A stretch of 8,719 bases of DNA from Pseudomonadota bacterium (lineage in GTDB: Bacteria > Pseudomonadota > Gammaproteobacteria > Burkholderiales > Methylophilaceae): positions 1-8,719 of the forward strand of contig JAKPIR010000423.1 of NCBI GenBank assembly GCA_029549705.1, in the 5' to 3' direction. Both the position numbers and the translations under genes were made by a program. Below, one piece after another: positions 1-6,726 of this stretch (positions are counted from its first letter, which is position 1; every line of letters begins with the position of its first letter). The notes under the pieces were generated by a model. The model was not told where the DNA came from and made no database searches. It saw nothing but the letters and a program-made list of their open reading frames with translations.

Positions 1-929
1 AAATTGCCAAAGCCAAGTATTTGGGAAAATCAGGCCTGTTGACTGATGCCCTGAAAGGTTTGGGCAAATTAACTGCTGAAGAGCGCCCAGCTGCAGGCGC
101 TGCCATCAATATAGTGAAACAAGCGGTTGAAGCAGCATTGACGGCACGTCGTGAGGCCATATTAAATGCAGAGCAGGCCAAACAATTAGCACAAGAGTCG
201 ATAGATGTCACCCTGCCTGCCCGTGCACAGGGGCAAGGCGGTTTGCATCCTGTGACGCTTACCTTAAAGCGTGTGGAAGCGTTATTTCACTCTATTGGCT
301 TTGAAGTGGCCACTGGCCCTGAAATTGAAACGGATTTTTACAATTTCACTGCCTTGAATATTCCAGAAGACCACCCCGCACGCGCCATGCACGACACGTT
401 CTACATTGATGAAGCAAATGTGCTGAGAACGCATACTTCACCAGTGCAAGTGCGCTACATGGAAAACGCCTTAAAAACCAACAAAACACCACCGTTAAAA
501 ATTATTGCACCTGGGCGAGTTTATCGAGTAGATTCTGATGCAACCCATTCACCGATGTTTCACCAAGTGGAAGGTCTGTGGGTAGATGAAGACATCAGTT
601 TTGCTAATTTAAAAGGTGTGGTGCAGGATTTCTTGCAAAAATTCTTTGAGCGCGATGATTTGACTGTGCGTTTCAGGCCCTCGTTTTTCCCTTTCACCGA
701 GCCATCCGCTGAAATGGACATGAGTTGGAATGGCGGTTGGCTGGAGATTGGCGGTTGTGGCATGGTGCACCCGGAAGTATTTAAGCATGTGAATATCGAC
801 AGCGAGAAATACCGTGGTTTTGCCTTTGGTTTAGGTGTCGAGCGATTAACTATGTTACGTTATGGCGTGAATGATTTGCGTCATTTCTTTAATAACGACT
901 TGCGCTTTTTAAGCCAATTCAGGGAATAG
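1..929 (+). CDS. pheS: Phenylalanyl-tRNA synthetase alpha subunit, 5' end missing
   Basis: Catalytic alpha subunit of the cytoplasmic alpha2beta2 phenylalanyl-tRNA synthetase, a class II enzyme that charges tRNA-Phe with phenylalanine using ATP. The reading frame is open to the left edge (first whole codon at 3, reading IAKAKYLGKSG), so the start and roughly the first 30 residues of the N-terminal coiled coil lie outside the window. The TTG at 21 is an internal Leu codon, not a start. Family signatures are clear: HTSPVQVRYM (about 436-465), the motif 2 region GRVYRVDSDATHSPMFHQVEG (in two pieces, GRVYRVDSDA then THSPMFHQVEG), then WLEIGGCGMVHPEVF, and motif 3 FGLGVERLTMLRYGVNDLR near the C-terminus. 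It ends with TAG. pheT, for the partner subunit, follows after an unusually long 136-bp gap. Identification is secure. Confidence 0.97.
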   Translation, partial: IAKAKYLGKSGLLTDALKGLGKLTAEERPAAGAAINIVKQAVEAALTARREAILNAEQAKQLAQESIDVTLPARAQGQGGLHPVTLTLKRVEALFHSIGFEVATGPEIETDFYNFTALNIPEDHPARAMHDTFYIDEANVLRTHTSPVQVRYMENALKTNKTPPLKIIAPGRVYRVDSDATHSPMFHQVEGLWVDEDISFANLKGVVQDFLQKFFERDDLTVRFRPSFFPFTEPSAEMDMSWNGGWLEIGGCGMVHPEVFKHVNIDSEKYRGFAFGLGVERLTMLRYGVNDLRHFFNNDLRFLSQFRE

Positions 930-945
930 ACTGTTTTTCATGCGT

Positions 946-1020
946 CGCAGATAAACGCTGATGCACGCAGATTCTGGATGTAAAAATAAAGAATCCAGTT
1001 TTCATCTGCGCTAATCTGCG
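946..1020. repeat. Imperfect palindromic repeat between pheS and pheT
   Basis: Two copies of CGCAGAT (946-952 and 966-972) face two copies of ATCTGCG (1004-1010 and 1014-1020). They can fold into a nested hairpin: an outer 7-bp stem, an inner 7-bp stem, then a 6-bp CTGGAT/ATCCAG stem (974-979 with 993-998) closed by an A-rich 13-nt loop. It fills most of the gap between two co-transcribed genes that usually lie close together, which suggests an inserted REP-like or MITE-like element. AT-rich ATCTGCG-type intergenic repeats are, from memory, dispersed in many proteobacterial genomes. A T-run follows at 1030-1036, but 10 nt beyond the stem, which is too far for a standard intrinsic terminator. 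The structure is seen directly; the repeat-family assignment is inferred. Confidence 0.7.
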
Positions 1021-1065
1021 GCTAAAAGATTTTTTTGTAAGAGCATTTTTATAATTGAAGGCAAT

Positions 1066-3420
1066 ATGCAATTTTCAGAAAACTGGTTACGAAGTTTAGT
1101 CGATACTGATTTAGATAGTCAGTCTTTAAGTCATGCGCTAACGATGGCGGGCCTTGAAGTTGAAGAAATGCAGTCTGTGGCCGCACCATTTAGTCATGTG
1201 GTCGTTGCCAAAATTTTATCAGCCGAAAAACATCCAGATGCAGACCGCTTGCAGATTTTAAAAGTAGACGTTGGTCAGGCAGAGCCACTGCAAATTGTCT
1301 GCGGTGCCGCAAACGCACGGGTGGGATTGATTGCACCTTGTGCGCTGGTAGGTGCTGAATTACCTGGGATCTCTATCAAACAGGCTAAAGTACGTGGCGT
1401 TGAGTCTTTCGGCATGATGTGTTCCTCGAAAGAGTTAGGATTGAGCGCAGAGGCCTCAGGCTTGTTAGAATTGGAGAGTCATGCGGTAATCGGCCAAAAT
1501 ATACGAGAGCACCTGGACTTAGATGACCATGTGTTTACATTGAAACTTACGCCGAATCGTAGCGATTGTTTGAGTATTACCGGTATCGCGCGTGATGTGG
1601 CCGCGATTACTGGCGGCAAGACCAATTTTCAAGAGATTAAGCCAGCAGCCATAGAATTACAGGCGTCTAAGCAAGTATTAGTAGCCGCACAAAAAGCCTG
1701 TCCGCACTACTGCGGTCGATTGATTTCAGGTGTAAATGCTAGTTCGCCAACGCCGGCGTGGATGGTAAAGCGTCTTGAGCGTAGCGGTTTGCGCAGTATA
1801 AGTGCTGTAGTTGATGTGACCAATTATGTGCTGTTAGCATTAGGTCAACCTTTACATGCCTTCGATGCGGCTAAATTAAGTGGTGATATAGCAGTGCGTT
1901 TTGCAAATACAGGCGAGTCACTGAGTTTACTCAATGATCAAACGATTGAGCTGAAAACAGACGACTTGGTGATTGCCGATGCCAGTGGGCCAGTAGCGTT
2001 AGCCGGAATTATGGGAGGAAAACCCACCTCCGTAGACGATGCAACGACGGATTTGTTTCTAGAAAGTGCCTTTTTTATTCCTGCAGTAATAGCAGGTAAA
2101 GCCCGACGAATCGGCTTGAGTACAGACTCATCCTATCGGTTTGAGCGCGGTGTGGATTTTGGTAACACGCGCAATGCCATTGAATATGCAACAACATTGA
2201 TTTTGCAAATTTGCGGTGGTAAGGCCGGGGTCATCACTGAGGTTGCAGGTGAAATACCTGCACGCCATGCGGTTAAATTAAGAATGACACGATTGGTTTC
2301 AGTGTTAGGTATTGCATTTGAGCAAGAAAAAGTAGCGCAACTGCTAACGCAACTGGGCTTTGCTTATACTGAGTCAAGCAATGTATTCAATGTAACCCCA
2401 CCGAGTTACCGTTTTGATATTGCGATAGAGGAAGATTTAATCGAAGAAATTGCACGGCTACATGGGTATGACCATATTCCGGCAACTCCTCCAGTGGCAA
2501 CATTGCGTATGCTGGCGAGCCCCGAGAAGGAACTTCATCTTAACCAATTTAGAGATACATTGGTCTCAAAAGGTTACCAAGAAGTCGTAACTTATAGCTT
2601 TGTAGACGAAAGCTGGGAGCGTGATTTATTGGGTAACCCGACACCAATCAAGCTAAAAAACCCCATCGCCAGCAACTTAAGTGTAATGCGTACAAGTTTA
2701 TGGGGTGGGCTGCTTGATACCTTGATTTATAACTTAAATCGTAAGCAAGACCGGGTATTTATTTTTGAAATTGGTGCCGTCTACCGCCAGCACGAACTAA
2801 GTTACTCCGAGGCTACTCGAGTTTCCGGATTGGCTTATGGAAGTGCGCTGCCTGAGCAATGGGCTGCAAAGGATGCGGAAATTGATTTTTTTGATGTTAA
2901 AGCTCACATTGAAACGTTGCTTGGGTCTGGGGCAGTGTTTGAAAAAGCAGAACATACTGCATTGCACCCGGGGCAATCTGCCAAAATCTTACTTAATGAT
3001 AAGGTGGTAGGTTGGCTTGGTAAGTTGCATCCGAAGTGGCAGCAACACTATGATTTGCCAAAAAGTGCCTATTTATTTGAAATTGAAGCTGCAGAAATAG
3101 TCAACCGTGATTTGCCCGGTTATCAAGAAGTGTCAAAACTGCTTCCTGTACGTCGGGATATTGCTGTCGTAATAGATGAAAATATTGCGGCCGGACATGT
3201 ACTCAGTTGTATCAATCAAGCCAATATTCCACTGGTATCAGAGGTGGCATTATTTGATTTGTACCAAGGTAAAGGTGTTGCGGAAAACAAAAAAAGCCTT
3301 GCATTATCAGTACTTATGCATGATACTCAAAAAACTTTAACTGACAGTGATGCTGATGCAACCATGGCTAATCTGTTACAATTGTTACAAAATGAATTTA
3401 GGGCGGAGTTGAGAAATTAA
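1066..3420 (+). CDS. pheT: Phenylalanyl-tRNA synthetase beta subunit
   Basis: Beta subunit of phenylalanyl-tRNA synthetase. It binds tRNA-Phe and carries the editing site that hydrolyses mischarged Tyr-tRNA-Phe. At 784 residues it is close to the usual bacterial length of about 790-800. Domains in order: an OB-fold tRNA-binding domain (about 39-150, with KHPDADRLQILKVDVG at 55-70); the B3/B4 editing region (about 210-390, with VVDVTNYVLLALGQPLHAFD at 248-267 and RIGLSTDSSYRFERGVD at 348-364); B5 (about 400-475, with acidic residues D451, D457, E460 and E461 in positions that bind magnesium in the family); a catalytic-like core (about 485-680); and the C-terminal ferredoxin-fold anticodon-binding domain (from about 690, LLPVRRDIAVVIDE). 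The ATG start is supported by GAAGG at 1057-1061, 4 nt upstream. It is probably co-transcribed with pheS, though the repeat in the gap could weaken this. Confidence 0.98.
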   Translation: MQFSENWLRSLVDTDLDSQSLSHALTMAGLEVEEMQSVAAPFSHVVVAKILSAEKHPDADRLQILKVDVGQAEPLQIVCGAANARVGLIAPCALVGAELPGISIKQAKVRGVESFGMMCSSKELGLSAEASGLLELESHAVIGQNIREHLDLDDHVFTLKLTPNRSDCLSITGIARDVAAITGGKTNFQEIKPAAIELQASKQVLVAAQKACPHYCGRLISGVNASSPTPAWMVKRLERSGLRSISAVVDVTNYVLLALGQPLHAFDAAKLSGDIAVRFANTGESLSLLNDQTIELKTDDLVIADASGPVALAGIMGGKPTSVDDATTDLFLESAFFIPAVIAGKARRIGLSTDSSYRFERGVDFGNTRNAIEYATTLILQICGGKAGVITEVAGEIPARHAVKLRMTRLVSVLGIAFEQEKVAQLLTQLGFAYTESSNVFNVTPPSYRFDIAIEEDLIEEIARLHGYDHIPATPPVATLRMLASPEKELHLNQFRDTLVSKGYQEVVTYSFVDESWERDLLGNPTPIKLKNPIASNLSVMRTSLWGGLLDTLIYNLNRKQDRVFIFEIGAVYRQHELSYSEATRVSGLAYGSALPEQWAAKDAEIDFFDVKAHIETLLGSGAVFEKAEHTALHPGQSAKILLNDKVVGWLGKLHPKWQQHYDLPKSAYLFEIEAAEIVNRDLPGYQEVSKLLPVRRDIAVVIDENIAAGHVLSCINQANIPLVSEVALFDLYQGKGVAENKKSLALSVLMHDTQKTLTDSDADATMANLLQLLQNEFRAELRN

Positions 3421-3535
3421 GTTTGCCAATTTCTTTAAATCAATTGGAGTTAAATCTTTATTTTTTTCATTCGGTTGAACGATAGATTGTACAAAATAAA
3501 AGCATCTAAATGCTAGAAATAAGCGGGAGTGTAAT

Positions 3536-3829
3536 ATGACATTAACTAAAGCTGAACTTGCAGACTTGCTTTATGAGCAAGTAGGCCTGAATAAGCGCGA
3601 AGCAAAAGACATGGTGGAAGCCTTTTTTGAAGAAGTGCGTATAGCACTTGAGGCGGGTGATAGTGTGAAGCTATCTGGCTTTGGTAATTTTGAATTACGT
3701 AAAAAATCAGAGCGTCCAGGCCGAAATCCTAAAACGGGTGAAGAGATTCCTATTACGGCACGTCGCGTGGTGACTTTTCATGCAAGTCAAAAGCTAAAGA
3801 GTAAAGTTGAAGAGCATTACGCAAAATAA
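3536..3829 (+). CDS. ihfA: Integration host factor alpha subunit
   Basis: Alpha subunit of IHF, a sequence-specific DNA-bending nucleoid protein that works as a heterodimer with IhfB in recombination, replication and sigma-54 transcription. The 97 residues match the HU/IHF family length. Visible features are the N-terminal helical dimerisation region (about 1-45), the conserved SGFGNFELR (47-55), and the beta-arm GRNPKTGEEIPI (62-73), with P65 in the place of the proline that intercalates into DNA. The run ITARRVVTFHASQKLK is characteristic of IhfA rather than HU or IhfB. The start is supported by GGGAG at 3525-3529, 6 nt upstream of ATG. The pheT-ihfA order is conserved in beta- and gammaproteobacteria. 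The 115-bp gap upstream is AT-rich and could hold a promoter, but I see no convincing -35/-10 pair. Confidence 0.96.
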   Translation: MTLTKAELADLLYEQVGLNKREAKDMVEAFFEEVRIALEAGDSVKLSGFGNFELRKKSERPGRNPKTGEEIPITARRVVTFHASQKLKSKVEEHYAK

Positions 3830-3875
3830 AAGTTAATTTATTTAGTATCCTAAACAATAAGTTAAGTGAGCGCAT

Positions 3876-4307
3876 ATGAGTAATCCAACAGCTAAAGTCC
3901 AGTTGCCAGCTATACCGGCAAAACGCTACTTCACCATTGGTGAGGTCAGTGAACTTTGTGGCGTTAAGCCCCATGTGCTAAGGTACTGGGAGCAAGAATT
4001 TACTCAGCTCAAACCAGTCAAAAGACGCGGTAATCGTCGTTATTATCAGCATCACGAGGTTTTGTTGATACGCCGCATTCGCGAACTATTGTATGAACAA
4101 GGTTTTACCATCAGTGGCGCAAGATTACGTTTAGATGAGGCGAATGGTACTGAATCTAACGTGCATGCTGAGCAATTGCCAGTTACACTTAGTGAGCAAC
4201 CAATCGGTGAGTCGCAATCAGAAAATGCTTATGATTTTACTGCGCTCAAAGCAGAGTTGCTAGACATATTAGCCTTGCTACGCCCACCTATGCAGGCAAC
4301 CTCATAA
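3876..4307 (+). CDS. Small MerR-family transcriptional regulator
   Basis: DNA-binding regulator with an N-terminal winged helix-turn-helix of the MerR type at about 18-87: YFTIGEVSELCGVKPHVLRYW, the wing with GNRRYY (52-57), and the second helix pair RRIRELLYEQGFTISGAR. At 143 residues it has no effector-binding domain. After the DNA-binding part there is a polar linker (about 89-118) and a final hydrophobic helix (FTALKAELLDILALL, 121-135) that could form the dimer coiled coil. No cysteine cluster for metal sensing is present. It lies 46 bp after ihfA and is probably in the same operon; a regulator of this kind next to ihfA is common in betaproteobacteria. A weak AAGTGAG sequence precedes ATG by 5 nt. 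The family is certain; the target genes and signal are unknown. Confidence 0.9.
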   Translation: MSNPTAKVQLPAIPAKRYFTIGEVSELCGVKPHVLRYWEQEFTQLKPVKRRGNRRYYQHHEVLLIRRIRELLYEQGFTISGARLRLDEANGTESNVHAEQLPVTLSEQPIGESQSENAYDFTALKAELLDILALLRPPMQATS

Positions 4308-4346
4308 TTTTAACCAAACTGCTAAAATTAGCCCCCGTAATTGCGG

Positions 4347-4352
4347 TATAAT
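4347..4352 (+). promoter_or_regulatory. -10 box of the tRNA-Pro promoter
   Basis: A perfect TATAAT sits 34 bp upstream of the tRNA 5' end, which would put the transcription start near 4359. No recognisable -35 hexamer exists at 16-18 bp spacing (AAAATT at 4324-4329). The region upstream (about 4304-4330) is rich in A and T and might act as an UP element. A small imperfect dyad, CCGTAATTGCGG, lies directly against the -10 box at 4335-4346. The -10 is seen; its use as a promoter is inferred from position. Confidence 0.6.
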
Positions 4353-4359
4353 ATGAATC

Positions 4360-4381
4360 ATGTTGAAGCGTAAATCAACAT
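4360..4381 (+). other. Hairpin in the tRNA-Pro leader
   Basis: ATGTTGA (4360-4366) pairs perfectly with TCAACAT (4375-4381) across the 8-nt loop AGCGTAAA. If transcription starts near 4359, this 7-bp hairpin makes up nearly the whole 5' leader that RNase P must remove before the tRNA at 4387. It may protect the precursor or affect processing; it could equally be a DNA-level dyad for a regulator. Confidence 0.45.
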
Positions 4382-4386
4382 CGGTT

Positions 4387-4463
4387 CGGGGCGTAGCGCA
4401 GCCTGGTAGCGTACATGCATGGGGTGCATGGGGTCGCAAGTTCGAATCTTGCCGTCCCGACCA
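4387..4463 (+). tRNA. tRNA-Pro, anticodon GGG
   Basis: A complete 77-nt cloverleaf. The acceptor stem CGGGGCG (4387-4393) pairs with CGTCCCG (4453-4459) with one G-U pair; discriminator A is at 4460 and an encoded CCA at 4461-4463. D stem GCGC/GCGT encloses the loop AGCCTGGTA. Anticodon stem CATGC/GCATG (4414-4418 and 4426-4430) encloses ATGGGGT with anticodon GGG at 4421-4423 followed by G37. The variable loop is GGGTC. T stem GCAAG/CTTGC encloses TTCGAAT. The C1-G72 pair and A73 are proline identity features, and A32/U38 is typical of tRNA-Pro(GGG). It reads CCC and CCU codons and resembles E. coli proL. It is a single gene with its own -10 box and terminator. Confidence 0.97.
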
Positions 4464-4470
4464 AATAAAT

Positions 4471-4501
4471 AAGCCACTCTTAATAGATTGGCTTTTTCTT
4501 T
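4471..4501 (+). terminator. Intrinsic terminator after tRNA-Pro
   Basis: AAGCCA (4471-4476) pairs with TGGCTT (4489-4494). Inside, TCT (4478-4480) pairs with AGA (4485-4487) around the tetraloop TAAT, leaving one C/T mismatch. The stem runs directly into TTTTTCTTT. It begins 8 nt after the tRNA CCA end and separates the tRNA unit from the transport genes. Confidence 0.8.
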
Positions 4502-4572
4502 ACCTGAGGGTGAATGTTGTTTAGTGTCAAATCTGCGTCTAAAGCCGAAATGCTTACCAGCGATATATCAAC

Positions 4573-6057
4573 ATGCGTGGCATAATACTATTCAATCGGA
4601 CTTTGCTGGCAGTTGTATTGGGGTTGTTCTTTTTAATACCCATTAGCAGCGCAACATCTGTAGAGCCTACACCGCAAAGTCGCGAGATTGTGTTTGCCAT
4701 CGGCAATATGCCGCTCAATTTAGACCCGCGTTACGCTACCGATGCCGCATCTGAGCGGGTGAATCGTTTGCTCTATCAAAGCTTGGTCGATTTTGATGCG
4801 CAATCTAAACCTGCGCCGCATTTGGCAACTTGGCTTGAAACCAGCCCTACGGAATATCAGTTTACGCTCAAGCAAAATCGTGCACCATTTCACCATGATA
4901 AGCCGCTCAATGCGCAGGACGTGAAAGCGACTTATGATTCATTTTTAACTTTAAAAGATTCACCGCATGCGGCTGAATTTACGAATATTCAAAACATTAC
5001 CGTTTTAGATGATGACACGCTTATTTTTAAATTAAAACAAGCGGATAAGCATTTTCCCGCCAAGTTGTTGATAGGCATTTTACCTGCCGATTTAATCAGC
5101 AAAAATCATGATTTTTCACATCAGCCCGTTGGAAATGGGGCGATAAAATTTTCAAATTGGCAAAACAAATTAAGCCTGCTGCGCATAAAAGATGGGCAAA
5201 AAATGAGCTTAATTGAAGTGAAAGACCCGACTGTACGTGTGTTAAAACTGCTACACGGCGAGGTAGATTTATTGCAAGGTGAGTTGCCACCAGAATTAGT
5301 CAAACATCTACAAAGTAAACCTGAAATTACCGTTAAAACAGGCAAAGGCGCGAATTTTTCATATTTAGGTTTGAATTTTAATGACCCCATGTTGAAAAAT
5401 GTCAAAGTAAGGCTAGCCATTGCGCACGCCATTAACCGCTCTGCGATGATAGACAAAGTAATGATTGAAAATAGCCGCATCGCCGACCAAATTTTGCCAC
5501 CTGAGCATTACACCAACCAAGGTTTTAGCCATCCATCGCCTGACGATTATGACTACAACCCTGCAAAAGCTAAGCAACTTTTACTAGAAGCAGGTGTGAA
5601 ATTGCCGCTAAAATTGGTGTATAAAACCAGCACCGATGCCCAGCGCGTGCGCTTTGCCACCATCATGCAAGCGCAAATGGCACCTGCGGGCATTGCGCTG
5701 GAAATCCGCAGCCTAGATTGGGGTACATTCTTTGCCGATGTAAAGGCGGGCAACTTTCAAATTTACGGCCTCACTTGGGTGGGCATCAAAACGCCTGAGA
5801 TTTACGCCAAAGCATTCGGCTCGCAAAACTTTCCACCCAACGGCTTTAACCGTGGCCGCTATGCCGATGTTGAATTAGATGCGCTACTGGCAAAAGAAGA
5901 TTGGCAAGCCGCCACAACGCGCATCCACAATCAATTGCCTTATATTCCGCTATGGTATGAAGGGCAGTTTGCGGCGATGCGCAAAGAAATTAGTAATTAT
6001 TCCCCAAAATCAGATGGGAATTGGGATGACCTTGCTACAATTTCAGTTGGTAAGTAA
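4573..6057 (+). CDS. Periplasmic solute-binding protein of an ABC peptide transporter (family 5)
   Basis: Extracellular solute-binding protein of the DppA/OppA group, expected to capture peptides or similar ligands in the periplasm and deliver them to a DppBC-type permease. The N-terminus is a signal peptide: R2 and R9, a hydrophobic core at about 10-24, and a likely cleavage after SSA near residue 27. No lipobox cysteine is seen. Family marks include NLDPRYATDAASERVNRLLYQSL (49-71, given here as NLDPRY then VNRLLYQSL), the conserved VRLAIAHAINR (279-289), YNPAKAKQLLLEAG (328-341) and PYIPLW (456-461). The 494 residues are slightly below the family's usual 500-540, with a compressed helix near 436-456. 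ATG has no good ribosome binding site; a stop at 4540-4542 rules out an upstream in-frame start. The ligand cannot be told from sequence. Two permease genes lie 1.3 kb downstream. Confidence 0.9.
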   Translation: MRGIILFNRTLLAVVLGLFFLIPISSATSVEPTPQSREIVFAIGNMPLNLDPRYATDAASERVNRLLYQSLVDFDAQSKPAPHLATWLETSPTEYQFTLKQNRAPFHHDKPLNAQDVKATYDSFLTLKDSPHAAEFTNIQNITVLDDDTLIFKLKQADKHFPAKLLIGILPADLISKNHDFSHQPVGNGAIKFSNWQNKLSLLRIKDGQKMSLIEVKDPTVRVLKLLHGEVDLLQGELPPELVKHLQSKPEITVKTGKGANFSYLGLNFNDPMLKNVKVRLAIAHAINRSAMIDKVMIENSRIADQILPPEHYTNQGFSHPSPDDYDYNPAKAKQLLLEAGVKLPLKLVYKTSTDAQRVRFATIMQAQMAPAGIALEIRSLDWGTFFADVKAGNFQIYGLTWVGIKTPEIYAKAFGSQNFPPNGFNRGRYADVELDALLAKEDWQAATTRIHNQLPYIPLWYEGQFAAMRKEISNYSPKSDGNWDDLATISVGK

Positions 6058-6090
6058 ATTAGCACGTAAAAAAAATATTAAAAGTCTAAA

Positions 6091-6726
6091 ATGTATATTC
6101 CATCGCACTTTGAAGAAACAAGGCTAGAGACTATGCATCAATTGATGCATGCACATCCGTTGGCCGCGTTGGTGGTGTTCACGGATAGTGGATTGGTGGC
6201 TAACCATATTCCATTCTTTTTATCAGAATTTGAAGGTGAAAATGGCATGTTGCGTGGCCATGTGGCACGGTCAAATCCTATTTGGCAGCGTTTTAATCCT
6301 GAATGCAAAGCCTTAATTATTTTTAGTGGCGCACAACATTACATTACGCCATCGTGGTACCCCACAAAAAAAGACACTGGTAAAGTTGTACCTACATGGA
6401 ATTACGCCGTGGTACATGCGCGTGGTGATATGCAAGTTCGGCACGAAAGTGCTTGGATTCGTAGCCATCTTGAAGAGTTAACCAGTAGAAATGAAAGTGC
6501 TATGGATAGCGATTGGCAGGTATCGGATGCTCCAGTTGATTATATTGAGCGCTTGATGAGTATGATTGTTGGCATAGAGATACCCATCTCACACTTAGAA
6601 GGCAAGTGGAAAGTAAGCCAAAATCAACCAGCGCAGAATCGTGATGGCGTGATTCAAGGTTTGAAAGCCTTGTCTGGCGATAGCTGCCCAATGGCAGGTT
6701 TAGTTGAGGCATACCAAAATAAATGA
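6091..6726 (+). CDS. PaiB-type FMN-binding protein (FMN_bind_2 family)
   Basis: A 211-residue protein of the PaiB family, which has the split-barrel flavin-binding fold. The founding Bacillus PaiB was described as a repressor of sporulation and protease genes, but the biochemical role of most members is not settled. Typical features are the start MYIPSHFEE; LAALVVFTDSGLVANHIPFF (25-43); LRGHVARSNPIW (54-65); the stretch SGAQHYITPSWYPTK (79-93) and VVPTWNYAVVHARG (99-112); and the C-terminal GKWKVSQNQ (171-179) before DGVIQGL (185-191). It lies 33 bp after the solute-binding protein with no clear Shine-Dalgarno sequence. Its TGA overlaps the next gene's ATG in ATGA (6723-6726), which suggests translational coupling. 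No helix-turn-helix is evident, so a direct role as a repressor should not be assumed. Confidence 0.9.
   Translation: MYIPSHFEETRLETMHQLMHAHPLAALVVFTDSGLVANHIPFFLSEFEGENGMLRGHVARSNPIWQRFNPECKALIIFSGAQHYITPSWYPTKKDTGKVVPTWNYAVVHARGDMQVRHESAWIRSHLEELTSRNESAMDSDWQVSDAPVDYIERLMSMIVGIEIPISHLEGKWKVSQNQPAQNRDGVIQGLKALSGDSCPMAGLVEAYQNK
6133..6150. repeat. 18-bp perfect palindrome inside the PaiB-type gene
   Basis: ATGCATCAATTGATGCAT is identical to its own reverse complement over all 18 bases and does not extend further. It covers codons 15-20 (Met-His-Gln-Leu-Met-His) exactly in frame, 42 bp after the start codon. It could be an operator within the gene or a coincidence of coding sequence. It is too tight (no loop) to be a good RNA hairpin. 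Confidence 0.5.

Noticed and set aside
21..23. TTG as the start codon of pheS
   Set aside because: The frame continues upstream to the window edge with residues that match the conserved PheS sequence (AKAKYLGKSG), so this is an internal Leu codon.
3438..3452. IHF binding site upstream of ihfA (AATCAA followed by TTA)
   Set aside because: The spacing between the two halves is 6 nt rather than the 4 of the consensus WATCAANNNNTTR, so it is not a match.
3426..3468. Possible terminator or attenuator after pheT (CCAATT/AATTGG stem, then a T-run)
   Set aside because: The stem is only 6 bp, AT-rich, and the T-run begins 14 nt beyond it, so it does not fit an intrinsic terminator.
4321..4332. GCTAAAATTAGC as a terminator for the MerR-type gene
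   Set aside because: It is a short AT-rich near-palindrome with almost no loop and no T-run after it; the run of C that follows does not fit a terminator.
5879..6127. Overlapping 82-codon frame across the end of the solute-binding protein gene
   Set aside because: It overlaps two well-supported genes in another frame and its product, rich in Lys and Arg, resembles no family I recognise.
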